In this document: positions 1-5,200 of the stretch, one piece after another
Position numbering within the stretch: the first letter of the stretch is position 1
How the letters are laid out: each line of letters opens with the position of its first letter
Made by a program: the position numbers and the translations under genes
Notes under the pieces: model-generated
Database searches by the model: none
What the model was told of the DNA's origin: nothing
What the model saw: only the letters and a program-made list of their open reading frames with translations
Source: Deinococcales bacterium
GTDB lineage: Bacteria > Deinococcota > Deinococci > Deinococcales > Deinococcaceae
Assembly: GCA_014378225.1 (NCBI GenBank)
Contig: JACMOA010000119.1
Location: 1 to 5,200 of the forward strand
Direction of reading: 5' to 3'
Length of the DNA stretch: 5,200 nt

Positions 1-593
1 AGACGGCCTCGAGACCCTTTAACGCTTCGAGAGATGGGTTTGTGCTGGGCGAAGGCGCAGGAATCGTGGTTCTGGAAACCCTCGAGCACGCCCAAAAACG
101 TGGAGCGCACATCTACGCAGAAGTGGTGGGGTTCGCCACCAGCGCAGACGCTTATCATATGACCAATCCTGCCCCAGAGGGACGCGGCGCGGCGCGGGCC
201 ATGCGTCACGCCCTAGCTCGAGCGCAGATTAACCCGGAGCAGGTGGGTTACGTGAACGCACACGGAACCTCCACTCCAGCAGGAGATTTGGCCGAAACCC
301 AGGCGATTCGGGCTGTGTACGGCGAACACGCCAGTAAGCTGGCCGTCTCGAGCACCAAGTCCATGACCGGACACCTGCTGGGCGCAGCGGGGGCCATCGA
401 GGCCATTGCCACGGTACAGGCGCTCTCGAGCGGGGTTTTGCCACCCACTATCAATTACACAGACCCAGACCCAGAGCTGAATCTGGATTATATTCCCAAT
501 GTTGCCAGAGAGCATCAGGTGGAATACGCCGTTTCCAACAGCTTTGCTTTTGGCGGTCAGAACGCGGTTTTGACTTTCAAGCGCTTTAAGTAG
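1..593 (+). CDS. fabF: 3-oxoacyl-[acyl-carrier-protein] synthase II (KAS II), 3' part only
   Basis: This is the C-terminal 196 residues of a beta-ketoacyl-ACP synthase. The enzyme condenses malonyl-ACP with acyl-ACP in the cytosolic type II fatty-acid elongation cycle. The reading frame enters from upstream with codons at 3-5, 6-8 and so on; the GTG at 42 is internal. Visible thiolase-fold motifs are [17 protein letters not shown] near the left edge, the [11 protein letters not shown] box (catalytic His, codon 261-263), [15 protein letters not shown] (conserved Lys at 357-359, second catalytic His at 372-374) and the C-terminal [10 protein letters not shown] loop. The active-site Cys and the N-terminal half lie outside the window. 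FabF is preferred over FabB because of the [14 protein letters not shown] and GGQNA forms; a FabF-like paralogue is possible. The frame ends in TAG at 591-593. Five CTCGAG palindromes lie in it, four of them in codon phases other than Leu-Glu. Confidence 0.95.
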   Translation, partial: TASRPFNASRDGFVLGEGAGIVVLETLEHAQKRGAHIYAEVVGFATSADAYHMTNPAPEGRGAARAMRHALARAQINPEQVGYVNAHGTSTPAGDLAETQAIRAVYGEHASKLAVSSTKSMTGHLLGAAGAIEAIATVQALSSGVLPPTINYTDPDPELNLDYIPNVAREHQVEYAVSNSFAFGGQNAVLTFKRFK

Positions 594-610
594 CGCAAGC
601 GCCAAACTCG

Positions 611-658
611 CAAACGCTGAACGTCAAAATCATCCCCGACGTTTGCGTTTAGCGTTTG
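611..658 (+). terminator. Possible fabF transcription terminator hairpin
   Basis: An imperfect stem-loop starts 18 bases after the fabF stop. The outer arms CAAACGCT (611-618) and AGCGTTTG (651-658) are perfectly complementary, and the inner arms AACGTC (620-625) and GACGTT (638-643) extend the stem across an asymmetric internal loop. CGCAAACG at 609-616 can alternatively pair with CGTTTGCG at 640-647. Only a broken T stretch (TTTGTT) follows, so as an intrinsic terminator it is weak. It could equally be an mRNA 3'-end structure. Confidence 0.4.
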
Positions 659-745
659 TTGTGACCTGTCACTCGAGCTAAATCCACAACTCAACACGCT
701 CGAGCGAACTCATGCGAGGCTTTTTTAAATATGTAAGCCAATGCG

Positions 746-774
746 TGGTTGGATTTGGTATGTTGTGAGATACT
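746..774 (+). promoter_or_regulatory. Possible extended -10 promoter of the cold-shock gene
   Basis: TGAGATACT at 766-774 has the form of an extended -10 element (TG, one base, then GATACT). The sequence 17 bases upstream (TGGTTG, 746-751) is a poor -35, as is usual for extended -10 promoters. Transcription would begin near 781 and give a leader of about 80 nt that carries the stem-loop at 799-826. This was assigned by eye only. Confidence 0.3.
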
Positions 775-798
775 ACGTGAGCTTCCGTGCAAAGATTC

Positions 799-829
799 AG
801 GCGTGCAGGAATTTAACTGTACGCCTTTT
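799..829 (+). promoter_or_regulatory. Stem-loop in the cold-shock gene leader (attenuator or thermosensor candidate)
   Basis: AGGCGTGCAG (799-808) pairs with CTGTACGCCT (817-826) over ten positions, nine Watson-Crick and one G-U wobble, around the A/U-rich loop GAATTTAA. Four T residues (826-829) follow, then AGTTTG. The structure ends 34 bases before the ATG and 20 bases before the Shine-Dalgarno. Its shape fits a weak intrinsic terminator (attenuator) or a structured cold-shock mRNA leader. The sequence alone cannot separate these two. Confidence 0.5.
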
Positions 830-849
830 AGTTTGCCTCGAGGAAGCAC

Positions 850-854
850 AGGAG
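850..854 (+). promoter_or_regulatory. Ribosome binding site of the cold-shock gene
   Basis: AGGAG lies 6 bases before the ATG at 861 and fixes that codon as the start. An in-frame opening extends upstream to 741, but it would put 40 residues unrelated to the family before the conserved N-terminus. Confidence 0.8.
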
Positions 855-860
855 TTGATT

Positions 861-1124
861 ATGGCTGTAGGTAAAGTGAAGTGGTTTAACGCAGAAAAAG
901 GCTTTGGATTCATCGAGACCCCCGGTAGCGCCGACGTGTTCGCGCACTTCTCCGCCATCCAGGGTGCGGGCTTCAAAAAGCTCAACGAAGGCGACGAAGT
1001 GGAGTTCGACATCGAAGAAGGTCAGCGCGGCAAAGGCCCGCAGGCCAAGAACATCGTGGTGACTCGCGCTGCGCCCGAAGGCGAATTCAGCAGCCGTCCC
1101 CAGCGTAGCAGCAGCCGCTGGTAA
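861..1124 (+). CDS. Cold-shock domain protein (CspA family)
   Basis: This is a complete 87-residue protein with a single cold-shock domain, the OB-fold that binds single-stranded RNA and DNA and acts as an RNA chaperone in the cytoplasm. The N-terminus [19 protein letters not shown] carries RNP1 as KGFGFI (residues 13-18), and RNP2 is VFAHF (26-30). The conserved [11 protein letters not shown] and [10 protein letters not shown] strands follow. The aromatic RNA-stacking residues W8, F15, F17, F27, H29 and F30 are present. The family is usually about 66-70 residues; here a 15-20 residue Ser/Arg-rich tail ending [11 protein letters not shown] is added, as I recall from Deinococcus homologues, and may add nucleic-acid affinity. 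The ATG is set by AGGAG 6 bases upstream. The gene stands alone, with a structured leader and its own strong terminator. It contains none of the CTCGAG sites that crowd its neighbours. I cannot say whether it is cold-induced or constitutive. Confidence 0.95.
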   Translation: MAVGKVKWFNAEKGFGFIETPGSADVFAHFSAIQGAGFKKLNEGDEVEFDIEEGQRGKGPQAKNIVVTRAAPEGEFSSRPQRSSSRW

Positions 1125-1162
1125 TCAGCCACAGGCTGAACCCGTCTAAAACTACCCTATTC

Positions 1163-1192
1163 AAAGAGGTCCCTCCGGGGACCTCTTTTTTT
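1163..1192 (+). terminator. Intrinsic terminator of the cold-shock gene
   Basis: A perfect stem AAAGAGGTCCC (1163-1173) and GGGACCTCTTT (1178-1188) encloses the tetraloop TCCG. The T run reaches 1192 (seven T from 1186). It lies 38 bases after the stop of the cold-shock gene and between convergent genes. On the minus strand the same hairpin is followed only by TTTGAA, so it may also slow transcription arriving from the methyltransferase gene, less efficiently. Confidence 0.93.
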
Positions 1193-1235
1193 GCTTTCTC
1201 GAGCCACCTTGCTCAGGCCACCTTCTTGTTCCAGT

Positions 1236-2513
1236 TCAACGCTCGAGCAGACTCAAAACCTCTACATGGGCGGTTTGCGGGTAAAAATCCCAGGGTTGAA
1301 CGTGGCTGACTTTCCAACCCGCTCGAGCCAGCATTCCCACGTCGCGGCCCCAGGTAGAGGGGTCGCAAGAGATATAAACCACCCGCTGCGCTTTGGAGGC
1401 GCTGATACGCTCGAGGGTCCTTTTATCCAATCCCGCTCGAGGAGGGTCCAACACAATCACATCCACATCACGGCGCAAATCGGCGGCTTCGCCTTCAAAG
1501 AACTCTACATTGCCTATTCCCAGACGGTTCGCGTCACGGTCTCCGCGCTCGAGGGCTTCTCGAGACACATCCAGCACCGTAACCCGCTCGAACTGAGAGG
1601 CCAGATTGAGGCCGATAGACCCCGCGCCACCGTACAAATCCAGCGCGTGCGCTCCCTTTCCGGCCAGTTTGAGTGCTGCAATGTACAGCTCCGAAGCCGC
1701 CAGCGGGTTCACCTGGGCAAACCCGGTAGCCGAAACCGACAGCTCGAGCGCTCCAAACTTCTCGAGCACGGTTTTTTCACCCCACAAGAGCTTGGCACCC
1801 TTACCAAAGCGCTTTTTGTCCGGCGGAGCCAGCGAGACACCCGCCGCGCCCACGCCCGCCAGATGATGGGCCGCCTTGCCGTAGCCAGAGCGCTCACCGT
1901 CGCCTATCAGGGCCACCAGCACCTCTCCGGTCATGCGGCTCGAGCGCAACACAATCTCTTTGGCCTCACCCAACTCTTTGGGGTTCAGGCGCTCGAGCAG
2001 GTCGTGAATCTGCTCACTGGCGATGGGGTCCCCCGTAAGGGCTACAAAGTCGTGGCTTTCGCGGCCCCGGTAGCCCACCCGTCCGCCTTCAATCGCGTAC
2101 TGAACCACGGTGCGGTAATGCCAGCGGTCTGGGCTAGGGTGAGTGGGGAGTACCGTGGCGCTAACCTTGCCAATTCGCTCGAGCGACTCGAGTACAAACT
2201 CGCGCTTGTACTCGAGCTGGGCCTCGTAGTTTGCATGGGCCAGATTCAGGGTAGGTGGCAGGTTTTCAGCCGGAACCCGCCTTTCCGAAGGCTCGAGCAC
2301 ACGGGTCACTCTGGCCCGCAGCACACCTTTAGACGCGATGGGTTCGGCCTCAACGCGCTCACCAGGAAGTGCGCCTTCCACCAGAATGACCTGACTTCCG
2401 GCCCCTCGAGTTTCGGGTTTAGCTTCGGATTCAGGCTCGAGCGCAAGGGGTTCACCCTTCACTCGAGCGAGGCCGTATCCTCCGGTCACAATTTTTTCTA
2501 TTTTGAGTTCCAA
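1236..2513 (-). CDS. TrmA/RlmD-family RNA (uracil-5-)-methyltransferase lacking the Fe-S cysteines
   Basis: This 425-residue SAM-dependent enzyme is predicted to methylate C5 of a uridine in rRNA or tRNA. Residues 1-72 resemble a TRAM RNA-binding domain (MELKIEKIVTGGYGLARVKG), with an acidic, low-complexity insert around residues 24-41. The catalytic half shows FAQVNP (265-270), the SAM loop LDLYGGAGSIG (291-301), DPPRAG (356-361), the nucleophile Cys383 in YISCDPSTWGRD, and Glu418 in AHVEVLSLLER, the presumed base. The [4Fe-4S] ligand region, typically with a CGGC box just before the YEAQL helix, here reads RVPAENLPPTLNLAHANYEAQL with no cysteine. Cys383 is the only Cys in the protein. The start is TTG (2513-2511), supported by AAGGAG 8 bases upstream. 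RlmD, RlmC, RlmCD and TrmA substrates cannot be told apart from sequence alone, so no symbol is given. It lies downstream of speA on the same strand but is separated by speA's terminator, so it is probably transcribed separately. It carries 17 CTCGAG sites, one per 75 bp. Confidence 0.9.
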   Translation of the reverse strand: MELKIEKIVTGGYGLARVKGEPLALEPESEAKPETRGAGSQVILVEGALPGERVEAEPIASKGVLRARVTRVLEPSERRVPAENLPPTLNLAHANYEAQLEYKREFVLESLERIGKVSATVLPTHPSPDRWHYRTVVQYAIEGGRVGYRGRESHDFVALTGDPIASEQIHDLLERLNPKELGEAKEIVLRSSRMTGEVLVALIGDGERSGYGKAAHHLAGVGAAGVSLAPPDKKRFGKGAKLLWGEKTVLEKFGALELSVSATGFAQVNPLAASELYIAALKLAGKGAHALDLYGGAGSIGLNLASQFERVTVLDVSREALERGDRDANRLGIGNVEFFEGEAADLRRDVDVIVLDPPRAGLDKRTLERISASKAQRVVYISCDPSTWGRDVGMLARAGWKVSHVQPWDFYPQTAHVEVLSLLER

Positions 2514-2521
2514 GAGACTTT

Positions 2522-2527
2522 CTCCTT
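2522..2527 (-). promoter_or_regulatory. Ribosome binding site of the methyltransferase gene
   Basis: On the minus strand AAGGAG lies 8 bases before the TTG at 2513-2511. The strong match and good spacing support this non-ATG start, and the residues that follow (MELKIEKIVTGGYGLA) match a TRAM-domain beginning. Confidence 0.8.
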
Positions 2528-2531
2528 TTTA

Positions 2532-2548
2532 GACTTCTTCCAGAAGTC
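2532..2548 (-). promoter_or_regulatory. Perfect 7-bp inverted repeat just upstream of the methyltransferase RBS
   Basis: GACTTCT and AGAAGTC flank a 3-base centre, 4 bases upstream of the Shine-Dalgarno of the methyltransferase gene. It could be a small leader hairpin in the mRNA or a dyad operator for a repressor. A second copy of CCAGAAGTC (2540-2548) occurs at 2656-2664, which hints at a repeated element and not a unique operator. Confidence 0.4.
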
Positions 2549-2551
2549 ACA

Positions 2552-2696
2552 ATGAGCTATGAGCTATGCCTGCCACGTCCTGCGCTTCATACGTCAGGCC
2601 GCTCGAGTTAGAAAACCAGCTTATCTTTTAACGGGTATAGAGCTAAAAATATAGCCCAGAAGTCTTTTAGCTCATCACTCATTACTCATAGCTCAT
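2552..2696. repeat. Composite intergenic repeat: heptads ATGAGNN in inverted arrangement
   Basis: The left end reads ATGAGCT ATGAGCT ATG (2552-2568). The right end, read on the minus strand from 2696, reads ATGAGCT ATGAGTA ATGAGTG ATGAGCT, four period-7 units with fixed ATGAG and variable last two bases. The first 12 bases of the two ends form a perfect inverted repeat (2552-2563 with 2685-2696). A 9-bp inverted repeat, GAGCTAAAA (2640-2648) with TTTTAGCTC (2665-2673), is nested near the right end. No ORF or transposase lies inside, and there is no clear target duplication. This spacer (2514-2757) otherwise holds only the methyltransferase leader signals, one CTCGAG (2602) and the speA terminator. 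I found no convincing -10/-35 pair for the methyltransferase gene. Confidence 0.65.
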
Positions 2697-2709
2697 CACC
2701 TATCCAAGC

Positions 2710-2733
2710 AAAAAAGGCGCACAGAAGTGCGCC
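2710..2733 (-). terminator. Intrinsic terminator of speA
   Basis: GGCGCAC (2716-2722) and GTGCGCC (2727-2733) form a perfect 7-bp G/C-rich stem with a 4-base loop. On the minus strand six T residues follow (complement of A at 2710-2715). It begins 24 bases past the speA stop codon and separates speA from the methyltransferase gene. Confidence 0.9.
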
Positions 2734-2757
2734 CCCAAACACATCATCTTTTCTATC

Positions 2758-4683
2758 TTACAGTTCTGCAACACTCACTTCAGGGTCTTCAAACTCGAGG
2801 TAGGTATATCCCAGCAGTTCTTCCACATAATCCTCGAGCAATTCCTTGCTCTGGGCCACACTCAAACCGTGTTTTTTCTGGGCCATTTTGGTTTGCTTTT
2901 CCATAGACTCGAGCAGCATCGCTTCCTCGTAGCCCATGTTTTCCATCATGCGGCGGGCTTTCTGACCCCGCACAAACAGTTCAACCTCGTACTTTCCGCC
3001 CGCTTTAACCCGCACATGGGCTTCGTTGACCTTGCCAAACAGGTTGTGGGCGCTGCCCAGAACATCCTGATAGGCTCCCATCAGAAACACACCCAGATAA
3101 TAGGGCTTGCCATCGAGTTCGTGCAGCGGCAGGGTGCTCTTAACGTCGCGCAGGTCAATGAATTTGTCCATTTTACCATCGCTGTCGCAGGTAATGTCCA
3201 CCAAAACCGCGTCTCGGGTGGGTTTTTCGTTCAGTCGGGCCAGCGGAACCACTGGAAACAGCGTATCAATGGCCCAATTGTCCGGCAAGCTCTGAAACAG
3301 GCTGAAGTTGCATACGTACTTGTCGGCCAGAATTTTGGGTAGGTCCTCGAGTTCGTCTGGAACATAGTCCAGGTCTTTCACGAACTTGGCCACTTTTTGC
3401 AGAATCAGGTTATAAATTGCCTCGCCCCTGGCGCGGTCATACAAGCTCAAGTAGCCCAGGTCAAACAGGTTGTGCAACGTTTCCTTATCAGCGTTGGCGT
3501 CGTTGAAGGCTTCGCGGTAGTTGCGCTTATTGACACTCTCGAGCAGTTCTTCAAGGTCTGTCACCACCTGATGCTGGTCTTCGGCCTTCTCGAGCAGCAT
3601 CGGTTGCTCACGGGTGGGTCCAATCGCGTCCACCACTGGAACAATCAACACCGAATGGTGTGCGGTGAGCGCCCGCCCGGATTCACTCACAATATTAGGC
3701 GTGGGAACCTTCATACCCCTACACACCTCGGCGATGGTGTACACCACGTCACTGGCATATTCAGACAGGGTGTAATTCATGCTGGCGTAAAAAGTGGTTT
3801 TACTACCGTCGTAATCCACACCCAGACCGCCGCCCACATTCAGGTACTTGATGCGTGCGCCGCGCTTCATCAGGTTGGCGTAAACCTGGGTAATCTCGCG
3901 CACACCCACCTTGACCCGGCGAATGTCGGTAATCTGGCTGCCGATGTGACAATGCAGCATTACCAGCGAGTCCAGCATATCCTCTTCACGCAGTCGCTCG
4001 AGCACGGCTAGCAGCTCTGAGGCATTGAGGCCGAACTTGGCCGCATCGCCGCCGGACTCTTCCCACTGACCACTGCCCTTGGCGTGCAACCGAAAGCGCA
4101 CCCCAAAAGCGGGTTTGATGCCAAGTTCTTTGGAGATTCTGAGCGTGCGGTCCAGCTCCGAAAGTTTCTCGAGCGTAATCACCACGTTCTTACCGAGTGA
4201 GCGGCCCCACAGGGCCAGTTTTAGGAAACCATCGTCTTTGAAGCCATTGCAGCACAGTAGCGCCTCGGGGTTGAGGTCCTGAGCCAGACACAGCGCCAGT
4301 TCGGCCTTGCTGCCTGCCTCGAGTCCGGTGGCGTAGTCGTAGCCCGCGTCTGCAATGGTTTCTACCACCATGCGGCGCTGGTTGACCTTGATGGGAAACA
4401 CACCCTGATACTTGCCCCGGTAATCGTAGGTTTCGATGGCTTTACGAAACGCCTCGTTAATCTGGCGCACCCTCGAGCCGAGCACCTGGGGAAAGCGCAG
4501 AATTAACGGCAGGGATTCGCCGGAAGCCACGATTTCGTCCACCATATCCACCATTGAGGCCGATAATCCTCCAGGTGGCGTTACTTCCATTTCACCATCA
4601 TCAGACACCCTGAAAAAGCTGCTGCTCCAGTAGGGAACGCTGTACAGCTCAGCAGCGTCGGCGGGTTTAAGGGTGTTTTTCAA
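2758..4683 (-). CDS. speA: Biosynthetic arginine decarboxylase (PLP-dependent)
   Basis: This enzyme converts L-arginine to agmatine and CO2, the entry step to polyamines. In Thermus the route continues through N1-aminopropylagmatine to spermidine. It is a cytosolic fold-type III PLP enzyme. With the start chosen here it has 641 residues, near the Thermus and E. coli enzymes (about 630-660). Visible are YWSSSFFRV (residues 18-26), the PLP-lysine motif YQGVFPIKVNQ (Lys99), LEAGSKAELA, KGSGQWEESGGDAAKFGL, HCHIGSQ (His246 stacking on PLP), the phosphate-binding NVGGGLGVDYDGS (282-294), SESGRALTAHHS, and the active-site Cys499 in DITCDSDGKMD, followed by FLMGAYQD. The start TTG (4683-4681) has GGAGGA 7 bases upstream. 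In-frame ATGs at 4752 and 4788 would add 23 or 35 residues but show no Shine-Dalgarno. The stop is TAA at 2758-2760. It is monocistronic by context, lying between the tRNA-Asp terminator and its own. No speB or speE lies in the window. Confidence 0.95.
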   Translation of the reverse strand: MKNTLKPADAAELYSVPYWSSSFFRVSDDGEMEVTPPGGLSASMVDMVDEIVASGESLPLILRFPQVLGSRVRQINEAFRKAIETYDYRGKYQGVFPIKVNQRRMVVETIADAGYDYATGLEAGSKAELALCLAQDLNPEALLCCNGFKDDGFLKLALWGRSLGKNVVITLEKLSELDRTLRISKELGIKPAFGVRFRLHAKGSGQWEESGGDAAKFGLNASELLAVLERLREEDMLDSLVMLHCHIGSQITDIRRVKVGVREITQVYANLMKRGARIKYLNVGGGLGVDYDGSKTTFYASMNYTLSEYASDVVYTIAEVCRGMKVPTPNIVSESGRALTAHHSVLIVPVVDAIGPTREQPMLLEKAEDQHQVVTDLEELLESVNKRNYREAFNDANADKETLHNLFDLGYLSLYDRARGEAIYNLILQKVAKFVKDLDYVPDELEDLPKILADKYVCNFSLFQSLPDNWAIDTLFPVVPLARLNEKPTRDAVLVDITCDSDGKMDKFIDLRDVKSTLPLHELDGKPYYLGVFLMGAYQDVLGSAHNLFGKVNEAHVRVKAGGKYEVELFVRGQKARRMMENMGYEEAMLLESMEKQTKMAQKKHGLSVAQSKELLEDYVEELLGYTYLEFEDPEVSVAEL

Positions 4684-4690
4684 GGGATGG

Positions 4691-4696
4691 TCCTCC
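4691..4696 (-). promoter_or_regulatory. Ribosome binding site deciding the speA start
   Basis: On the minus strand GGAGGA is followed by 7 bases and then TTG (4683-4681), the only purine-rich anti-16S match in front of any of the candidate starts (TTG 4683, ATG 4752, ATG 4788). It yields an N-terminus MKNTLKPADAAELYSVPYW, which brings the family-conserved YWSS to about residue 18. Confidence 0.65.
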
Positions 4697-4786
4697 AGAA
4701 GACTTGGTGTTTTGTCTCCGTACTCGAGCGCTACATTAAAAAATGAAACCATAGGCACGAGCCTGCTGTCTCTGTTCCAGAGCACC

Positions 4787-4844
4787 ATAATACAGGATTT
4801 TCATGGGACATAAAGCACGTCATGGTTTTGTCAATTTTGGTCAA
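4787..4844 (-). promoter_or_regulatory. Probable speA promoter/control region
   Basis: On the minus strand TTGACC (4844-4839) and TTGACA (4834-4829) sit exactly 10 bp apart as tandem -35-like boxes. TTGACA has a poor partner TATGTC (4812-4807) at 16 bp spacing. A better -10, TATTAT (4792-4787), lies too far from either box and has only TTTATG as a -35 at 16 bp. The rest of 4684-5020 holds three CTCGAG sites (4881, 4896, 4947), one more at 4723, the tRNA terminator and no credible gene. Confidence 0.3.
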
Positions 4845-4978
4845 AATATGAACACCCAAACTTGAAAAAACATGCACCCGCTCGAGTGTTTCCGGCTCGA
4901 GCTGCTTATGAAACATTCGCAAGAGTTTGGAGAGTTTTAAAATCAGCTCGAGTGTAAACTAAATGCGAGAACAAAACT

Positions 4979-5005
4979 AAAAAAAGCAAGGCGTTCAACC
5001 TTGCT
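4979..5005 (-). terminator. Intrinsic terminator of the tRNA-Asp transcript
   Basis: AGCAAGG (4985-4991) and CCTTGCT (4999-5005) form a 7-bp stem with a 7-base loop. On the minus strand it runs into a T tract (complement of A at 4979-4985). It starts 16 bases after the encoded CCA. On the plus strand the stem is followed by CTTTTTG, so it could work in both directions. Confidence 0.9.
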
Positions 5006-5020
5006 CTTTTTGAAACTCTA

Positions 5021-5096
<76 letters not shown>

Positions 5097-5131
5097 GTAC
5101 CTTGTGAAACACCCGGCAACAGGCAGAAAAG

Positions 5132-5160
5132 AGTGTACTCGAGCGAGGGTGAAAAAGCAA
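5132..5160 (-). promoter_or_regulatory. Promoter of tRNA-Asp
   Basis: On the minus strand TTGCTT (5160-5155), a 17-bp spacer and TACACT (5137-5132) form a plausible sigma-70 type promoter. The start would fall near 5125, about 30 nt before the mature 5' end. A CTCGAG site (5138-5143) fills the last 6 bp of the spacer and abuts the -10. The remaining bases, 5161-5200, hold no gene I can support. Confidence 0.6.
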
Positions 5161-5200
5161 ATTTTTGGTCGAGCCGCACCCTCTCAACCACAGGCAACAT

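Noticed and set aside
741..860. N-terminal extension of the cold-shock protein by 40 residues
   Set aside because: There is no RBS at 741, the extension is unlike the family, and it would run through the leader stem-loop. AGGAG precedes the ATG at 861.
1203..1226. Direct repeat GCCACCTT at 1203 and 1218
   Set aside because: Eight bases repeated twice in a short convergent spacer is within chance, with no further structure attached.
1191..2555. 454-codon open frame on the plus strand antisense to the methyltransferase gene
   Set aside because: It is longer than the real gene but has no recognisable motifs, no RBS, and begins inside the csp terminator's T run. The minus-strand frame has intact family motifs. 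The absence of stops follows from codon bias and the many CTCGAG palindromes, which are stop-free in every phase.
3397..4011. 204-codon plus-strand frame antisense to speA
   Set aside because: It is a shadow of speA codon composition, with His/Gln-rich sequence of no family and no initiation signals.
4731..4922. 63-codon minus-strand frame upstream of speA as a possible leader peptide
   Set aside because: It opens with a TTG with no Shine-Dalgarno, has no Arg-rich run expected for an attenuation peptide, and overlaps other signals. It is not supported.
5161..5187. Hairpin GGTCGAG...CTCAACC near the right edge as a terminator
   Set aside because: T residues precede it on the plus strand and A residues follow it on the minus strand, so neither direction has the required T tract. 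The neighbouring gene is out of view.

Overview
The window looks like bacterial chromosome of moderate G+C (mid-fifties by eye), most likely from the Deinococcota (Thermus, Meiothermus or Deinococcus relatives). The lineage call is an inference. It rests on the Thermus-like arginine decarboxylase (N-terminal YWSSSFFRV, YQGVFPIKVNQ), the cold-shock protein with an [15 protein letters not shown] tail, and general protein character. No species can be named.

Layout. Positions 1-593 (+) are the 3' part of fabF, the ketoacyl-ACP synthase of fatty-acid elongation. Positions 861-1124 (+) are a complete cold-shock protein gene with a structured leader and a textbook intrinsic terminator at 1163-1192. 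Convergent to it, 1236-2513 (-) encodes a TrmA/RlmD-family RNA m5U methyltransferase that has lost its iron-sulfur cysteines. Positions 2514-2757 are a repeat-rich spacer with degenerate heptads (ATGAGNN) in inverted orientation. Positions 2758-4683 (-) are speA, biosynthetic arginine decarboxylase, closed by its own terminator at 2710-2733. Positions 4684-5020 are the speA leader and promoter region, and 5021-5096 (-) is tRNA-Asp(GUC) with encoded CCA, flanked by a recognisable promoter and a terminator.

The genes are housekeeping functions (lipid synthesis, RNA chaperoning, RNA modification, polyamine synthesis, translation), each apparently its own transcription unit. They do not form a pathway.

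The outstanding signal is at the DNA level. The palindrome CTCGAG occurs 42 times in 5200 bp, about one per 124 bp, where about 1.3 would be expected by chance for a hexamer. It is as dense between genes as within them and is read in all three codon phases. This is comparable to the HIP1 palindromes of cyanobacteria, and I regard it as the most notable content of the window.
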